Shown here piece after piece: positions 58,365 through 64,000 of a stretch of 64,000 nucleotides of DNA; positions within the stretch are counted from its first letter, which is position 1; every line of letters begins with the position of its first letter. Source of the DNA: Arabidopsis thaliana (Eukaryota > Streptophyta > Magnoliopsida > Brassicales > Brassicaceae); assembly GCF_000001735.4 (NCBI RefSeq), contig NC_003076.8, positions 2,976,001 through 3,040,000 of the forward strand, given 5' to 3'. Position numbers and translations under genes: made by a program. The notes under the pieces were generated by a model. That model was given only the letters and a program-made list of their open reading frames with translations, was not told where the DNA came from and made no database searches.

Positions 58365-59266
58365 ATCAATCTTTAAGACTATAAGGGGTTTAGGAATGTT
58401 TTAAAAGAAGAAAACCATCTCATTGTAATTTAGTTGATAAACTGTTTTAAACATAAAAGCAAACATTGCATTCATGTTATATCAATTGAGAGTTCATAGT
58501 CTTAGGACTAATTGAAGTAAAACAATAAAGTTTCAAAACTTGGAAGAAAGCAACTTTTTTGCCTATAGGTGTATGCAGGGAATGATTCCATATATAGCGT
58601 GTTGGGCTAAAATCATAAATGTGTATGGAGGAGGATCTCAAGTTGCGTTTTGCTTGACGTTAAAGCAGAATTTGTTGTAAGAAAACGAAATCCCCAAAAG
58701 TTTTCAACGAAGTAGACATCATCATCATCATTATCATTATCACCATCTCAATGGTTTAGAGATGGCTGTAAAAGTCAGGAGGATGATGCAGGTCGCAGAA
58801 ACTGGTAAAGGGCAGGTAAATAAACATTAAATTCAAACAAGAGTAGGTTTCAAATGGAAAATCAAGTTGGGGTTTTAGGTTCTGTTAAGTAGTTCACCTA
58901 AAGATAGTTAACTAGGTAAAAGGTCCATGCATTAGGTACATAAATTTTACTGCTTTTGGTCGATCATAGGGCACACATTAAGAGATTAGCATCTCAAACT
59001 CTAACCTAATCTTGTAGGAGCAAGAAAAAGAGAGTAACATTTTTTACTAACAGTTTAGTTCATAGGTAGATAGGCAAAGAAAGAGTCTCTCTAAGCCTGT
59101 TAATGTTTTCAAGAGTACATTTTCAATGTTCAAACAAATGAAAAAGCTAACTTATTGTTTGCCTTCTGTAAAAACATATTGTGGCATATGATAAATGATC
59201 ACGAAAATACATTTTTGAGACAGAGACAAGATATTTGGTGAACAGAGGGAAATTGCTTATGCCACA
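58365..59266. other. Convergent 3' region of PME51 and L17
   Basis: About 900 bp between two stop codons on opposite strands. The 3' UTRs account for the edges; the centre contains nothing I can identify apart from a short CAT/CAC-rich tract near 58717-58745. Confidence 0.45.
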
Positions 59267-60518
59267 TTACAGCTCAGAATCAGGGATTTTCTCCTCCTTA
59301 GGCGGAGCGAACTGCCTGGTGAGCCGAGATCTTTCCCATGGGTCCAATGGCACTCGTTGCGGTGGTTGAGGTGTTGCTGGTTTTGATTGCCTAAGCTCGT
59401 TCTCTCTGTCAATAAACCTATCCAAAGTATCAAGTATCGACCAAATTAGTTCACCAGAAAGCTTCCAAATCATTAACACTTCTTATTTGATCTAACATGG
59501 AGATATGAATGTAAAACCAGAAAGACTGATAAAGAAAAGAAACTAGTTTTACTCGATATAGGCCATAGGAGCAGCATCACCAACTCGTATGCGAGTACGT
59601 AGCAGTCTTGTGTATCCACCAGCTCTATCTCTGTAACAAATAATATATATCCAGATAATGCAAAGCGCTTAGGCAATGGACTGTTAAAATGATGCCAAAA
59701 GAATTTGAAGACTCACTTGTATCTATGTGCCAGTTCTGTGAAAATCTTGTGAAGGACATCATCTCCTCTCACAAAACCAGCTGCTCGCCTTGCAGCAGAG
59801 AGTGACCCCTATAAATTTCATCACCAAGATGAAGTTATCATACATAACGAGCTAACACCTCTATCAGACCATATAGTACTGCTGATTAGAAATGAGAAGA
59901 ACTTAGTAGGGCTTAAAAGCTGGCACATATAGTGTGATACAAAAGATGGAATGTTATCAATCAGTAATCGAATAATATGAAACTCTTTGAGTTCAACAAC
60001 AGTATCAAAGACATGAAGGAAACATAAAAATACCTCTTTGCCGAGTTGAATCATATTATCAGCAAGACGACGAACCTCTTTAGCCTGCAAAATCCATTTT
60101 TTTTCTTTAGCATATAAATTTGCAATCAATAAATACCACTACACACGTTTCACAGTGAGTATAAAATAGCTCAAGAATCGGAATTTGCTATTAAGGAGTA
60201 TCCTTTTTCCACAAAACAGACATTAGAATCTGATGAAATTGAGTTAGACGTAGGAAAATGGCAGATTCTATAAACCCTAATTAAACCCTGACAATGGGAG
60301 AAAGAGAATCAGTACAATACCTTAGTGACAGTGGTCTCAATACGCTCGTGCTTCACCAACTGAGAAACCATAGTCCTGAGTGATACCAACACTTCAAAAA
60401 TCAAACGATTTCTATCTAAAAAGAAAGTGAGACGTAGCAAAAAGAAAAGCTGGAGACTAAACCTAAGCATGGACATACGGTGACCCGCCGGCCGACCAAG
60501 CTTCCTGAACTTCGTCAT
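59267..60518 (-). CDS. Bacterial-type ribosomal protein L17 (bL17), probably mitochondrial
   Basis: Component of the large subunit of an organellar ribosome. Exons on the minus strand: 60463-60518, 60321-60375, 60034-60084, 59717-59808, 59553-59630 and 59267-59417; 483 nt, 160 aa. It shows the bL17 core: [67 protein letters not shown] and [11 protein letters not shown]. The sequence starts directly with the L17 domain (bacterial proteins begin MRHRKxGRxLGR), with no N-terminal extension. That argues for the mitochondrial L17 using an internal signal rather than the plastid L17, which has a transit peptide; this is inference. The C-terminal 45 residues are an extra Pro/Gln-rich tail. The promoter has GGGCCCATA site II repeats at 60616-60660. 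Confidence 0.93.
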
Positions 60519-60955
60519 TTCTGCGTCGGAGAAGTGATCTCTGAACAGAGAGAAGAACCCTAAAGGAGGAGGAGAGACTGTAACTCTGTGAAGCGCCTAC
60601 TGGGTTTGGGCTTTGGGCCCATATATATCCTCTCTTTTTTTTGGACAAAAGGGCCCATATATCCTACAAACCGGTTTTTGACTAATTCTGTTCTAAACTA
60701 AAATTTGGAATCTGCCTCAAAAAAAGTTCCAACAGATTTTGGTTGCTGAATATAACTAAGAGAAAGCAAATTAATGTCTCACGGAAACACGAAACAAATA
60801 AAAATTGGTCCCAAACATATGAAAGCTACAGACGAGTAGGAAAGTTCACATAACCAAACTAACACCATTAAACATAAAAGTAGTTTACTTCAGTTGCTTG
60901 TTATCCAAGGCACCTTCACATCCATCAGCATCATTCATCAGTGAGTTATTCTCTC
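60519..60955. promoter_or_regulatory. L17 promoter with site II motifs
   Basis: Upstream of the L17 start. It contains gggcccatatatatcc (about 60616) and gggcccatatatcct (about 60651), paired TGGGCC-type elements typical of plant ribosomal-protein and mitochondrial genes. The right half holds the 3' UTR of the B3 gene. Confidence 0.6.
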
Positions 60956-62484
60956 TTATGGCTTTGAGACAACTAGAAGCAGCTCGAGTGGTGTGATGAG
61001 GGTGAATTTGCAAGTGTCCCCAAAAACAACAGGATACTCCTTGCACAAACGTTTCCATCCACCAGAGAAAATTTGACCCCTCTCTTTTACCACAAAAACA
61101 ACCTTCCATGTCTTCTCCCCATCTGGATGATGGATCTTGACCCTTGTTTTCTCCTTCGGCATATAATTTCCAAAAGGTTTCGGGATCGCCTGAAAAACCA
61201 AACCAATTTTGTTCGTCAATCATTAACATATCAAGTTTGACACAAAAGCCAATATCAGAAACTGTGTGTTAGTGCTCTTATCATACCAGGGATTTGATGT
61301 ATGATTTCGAGATAAAGATTTTGAATCCTGCAACAGAAGAGGAAGGTTCGCCTGCATAAACTCTCTCCTTACTAACCACTCTCTCCGTCCTCTTGGAATT
61401 TTGGGTCCTCTCAGTCCTCTTGTAAGTTTGGGTTTCCTCAGCTTTCTTCTTCCCAAAGTTGAGCTTCCTTTTGTAGCTGCCTCCTCTATTAGTTTCAGCT
61501 GCTGTTGTCGGGCCACGAGACCTCGAGTCAGAAGACACCAACACCTCTTCCTCCCTCTTGACATCTTGTTCTGTTTTGACACGACCTGTTTCATCATCAA
61601 AAGTATGAAGAATCAATGTCTTTAATCCGGTTCACTGTTTCATAATCAGAGAATCAAAATCTTACTAGAAGAAGCGAAAGAGGCTCTGGATTGCGGAGGT
61701 TGCATCATCTCCTTGCCATCTTTGTTGAAGATTTTCACAGTGAAGCTCATCTGTCCTTTGTGAGTGAAGGTAAGAAACTCGTGGTCTCCCAAGGCATTGT
61801 CTATCACGAACTTCTCCCATCCAGACTTCTCCATGAAGTAGAATCTCGGGTTCTTGGAGATTTTTACTTTCCAAGAGTTTCCCCATTGCACTCTGAACTT
61901 CATGTCTCCGGAGAGCTCATTGTCAGAGAAGTTTATCACAAAGTCGTACGGAATCGCTCGCTGTGGTTATATAAAAGAAAGATGAAAAGATATAAGTAAG
62001 ATACATGTCTGATATTAATATAAAACAGTGAAAAATCAGTGAGCTTTTACACATCCCATCAAGAATCTGAGTACAAAGTTTCAAATCTAACCATGAAATC
62101 AGTGAGCTATAACACACAAATGACAAACACAACAAGACGGTGAAAATGAACAGAACAGATCTCATCCACAAGAAATAAAGTACACATCTTCACATTCAGA
62201 CAGAGAACTGAGAACTAAGAGAAGCACAAAACCATGAAAAAAGTTCCTCAGAAAAGAAAAACAAAAGCTTTTTCTAGACCCATAAAGACAGTTAACGACA
62301 AGATTCAAACCTTTAAGAAACCGAAAGTTTAACCTTTCTAGACTAAGCTAATTCAACAACATAAAGAGTTTAGAACATAGTTTACCGTGTCCTCTGAAGA
62401 CATGTCGGAACGCTTAAGAACTTTGAAGAAGCTTTCCTGCTTCCTCTCTTCTTTGCACCAAAGAAAATCAGGGTTACTTGCCAT
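60956..62484 (-). CDS. REM-like transcription factor with two B3 domains
   Basis: Exons on the minus strand: 62386-62484, 61666-61960, 61287-61585 and 60956-61189; 927 nt, 308 aa. The first B3 domain covers about residues 18-118 ([42 protein letters not shown] and [11 protein letters not shown]). A basic, Lys/Arg/Thr-rich linker with repeated KRTER blocks (about 130-215) follows. The second B3 domain (about 220-308: [54 protein letters not shown]) reaches the C-terminus. This is the REM subfamily layout; REM proteins act mainly in reproductive tissues, and DNA specificity is mostly unknown. Not an ARF or ABI3 type: no extra domains are present. Confidence 0.9.
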
Positions 62485-63203
62485 CTCTCTCCTTTGAAAT
62501 GTTCTGATTCAAGCTCTCACCTACAAGTTTTGCTCCTTCAACTTGCTCGTCTCTCTCACTCTCTATCTCCTCTCGTAATATTTTTCTCTCTGTCTTGTTG
62601 AGCCGTTGAATATGTAGCAAAGCACCACTTAAAATTTCAAAGATATGATTCAATCAAAGTGGTCAAAGTGAAAAAAGCTTTCCTCTCAATACTGAAACTG
62701 TAGTACAATTGTGACTTCATCCTTTTTGGATGTGTTCATTTAATTCATAGCATGCGATTATTATGCATAACAGATGAATCTCTTTTGGCGTTAATACATT
62801 TCGGTGACTGGAAATAAGAAGTACGACACTAGGCAAGTACTGTAATTATACTTTTCTGTTTAGGTAATGACTGTATTGGATTAGTTCTTCATTTTGATAA
62901 ATTTATGAAGAAGAGTATAAAAGAAATTATAACTTATTTGGCAACCACTTAAGGTGGTGAAGTTGTCTCCAAGAACATATAAGAAAAAGGTTAGGATTTC
63001 ATTTGATATCAAACAAAAGTTCAGCAATTGACATTTGCCACATCTTAATCTCTGTAATGTCATTCCAAATCCAATTATTCTACCGCTAACTTCATAATTA
63101 AAGGCCATATATTCAGCAGCCCTACATTTATAATTGACCTGTAATATGGCAACAAAAAGAACATCTGATCTAGAGACTCTGTAGAACTGTTAGAATTGAA
63201 AGA
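62485..63203. other. B3 gene promoter and ATXR5 3' region
   Basis: Leader and promoter of the REM-like gene and the 3' UTR of ATXR5. No other gene recognised. Confidence 0.45.
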
Positions 63204-64000
63204 TCAGAGGAAGTGATGAGTAGGATACTCATGTTCATAACCATTGTAGTCATAATAGAGCCTTTCCCCTTTCGATATATCGCGTGTAGCCACTAGAAGA
63301 ACTCGACATTCGCCGTTTATGCTATACCTCACGCATTTGCAGTTCTGCTTCTTCTTAGCAACCCTGCAACAATCAGTGTGATGTGATGATTCAATGTTAT
63401 AAACCAGTTTAGTGGGGGGAAAACAATTTTGAATTTGTTGCTTACGGATTGTGATTGTTAATGCCATTAATGAAGCGAGATATGTTTCCAAACTTGTCTG
63501 GACAGATAACAAGAGTCTTTGAAGGATCTTCTGATAAAAGGAGAGTCATGATGCTGTCACAATCGTCTTTTTCTCGGTTTTTCAAGTAATCAACATCCCC
63601 TGTATATTCAGCTATGAATGTTAAGTCCTTAATAGGACCATCTGCTTCAACTGTGTAACTGTACAAACGGAATAACCAAAGAACATGTTTACAACTCCAC
63701 TTTGTCATTATGGGAAGGTTGATCGAAGGAATAGAGAGAGATACCCTTCAAGCGGATCAAATACCACAACGAGAGGAGGGCATTCTCCTCGTCTATACAT
63801 AGATTGACATTGTTCCAATGTCTCTAAATCTTCTTTGCATAGCACCTGCGAAAAGTAAAAACCGAGATAAACAATCAAGGAAGTAACTTAAAATAAGAGA
63901 GTTATGGATAAATGGCTGAAAGATTGTTTTTGTTTATTACCTGCATCCCACCTTTCTCTAACTTGGATTGATTTGCAGACCGAGGAGCCATTCCGGGAAC
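63204..64000 (-). CDS. ATXR5: SET-domain H3K27 monomethyltransferase ATXR5, C-terminal part
   Basis: Partial: exons 63941-64000 (cut by the window end), 63745-63845, 63446-63658 and 63204-63363. The visible protein is about 178 residues of the catalytic half: VPGMAPRSANQSKL, EQCQSMYRRGECPPLVVVFDP, then the SET core YTVEADGPIKDLTFIAEYTGDVDYL, the AdoMet/pseudoknot strand RFINGINNHNP, and the C-terminal YYDYNGYEHEYPTHHFL. There is no Cys-rich post-SET. ATXR5 and ATXR6 monomethylate H3K27 on replication-dependent H3.1 and restrain heterochromatin over-replication. The PHD finger and N-terminus lie beyond 64000. The choice of ATXR5 over ATXR6 is from recalled gene order. Confidence 0.93.

Noticed and set aside
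60885-61229. Second frame over the last B3 exon
   Set aside because: The overlapping frame ending at 60956 gives a proper B3 domain and joins in phase with exon 3; this one does not.

Overview
This window is plant nuclear DNA and matches, from memory of the gene order, Arabidopsis thaliana chromosome 5 around At5g09590 to At5g09790. The evidence is compact multi-exon genes with short GT-AG introns, AT-rich intergenic DNA, plant-only families (pectin methylesterase, HECATE bHLH, REM B3 proteins, sinapoyltransferase), nuclear tRNA genes and plant-type small-RNA promoter elements. About 20 protein genes or gene relics, two tRNA genes and one SRP (7SL) RNA gene can be read directly. Most exon models were rebuilt by hand, and their summed lengths give whole reading frames.

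Layout. 1-4527 (+): the 3' part of mitochondrial HSC70-2, then SDH3 of respiratory complex II, whose targeting presequence is visibly a copy of the HSC70 N-terminus. 5156-6709 (+): a divergent Pumilio protein with its own N-terminal repeats. 7757-11176 (-): a Gln-rich PB1 protein and an RMD5-like LisH/CTLH/RING protein. 12373-14966 (+): sinapoylglucose:choline sinapoyltransferase. 15331-24185 (-, apart from tRNA-Val): plastid pyrophosphatase PPa6, peroxisomal malate dehydrogenase PMDH2, a protein with eleven Cys/His/Gly repeats, and the cytochrome b5-domain protein RLF.

24990-42226 (-) is a rearranged local duplication. Three MRS2 Mg2+-transporter genes (MRS2-7 intact; the MRS2-9 and MRS2-8 loci each frameshifted) are interleaved with an intact beta-xylosidase (BXL3), a 5'-truncated but open BXL copy, and a further BXL 3' remnant. 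A full-length 7SL RNA gene lies 3' of BXL3, and a 5'-truncated 7SL copy abuts the truncated BXL. A non-autonomous Mutator-like element with a 10-bp target duplication has split one duplicated segment. The order suggests repeated unequal exchange of a unit holding MRS2, 7SL and BXL.

42227-46140 is a 3.9-kb AT-rich gap. It is followed by the MYST acetyltransferase HAM2 (-), the bHLH gene HEC3 (-), another long AT-rich gap, tRNA-Glu (-), a Stowaway-type MITE, PME51 (+), a bacterial-type ribosomal protein L17 gene (-), a two-B3-domain REM-like gene (-), and the 3' part of the SET-domain H3K27 methyltransferase ATXR5 (-), cut by the window end.

The genes are independent transcription units, not operons. 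Shared themes are mitochondrial function (HSC70-2, SDH3, L17) and chromatin or transcription (HAM2, HEC3, B3, ATXR5), but nothing in the sequence implies co-regulation. I found no wholly new system. The most informative signals are the SDH3 presequence capture, the 7SL/BXL/MRS2 duplication block, the inactivated MRS2 copies and two GC-AG introns in the sinapoyltransferase gene.
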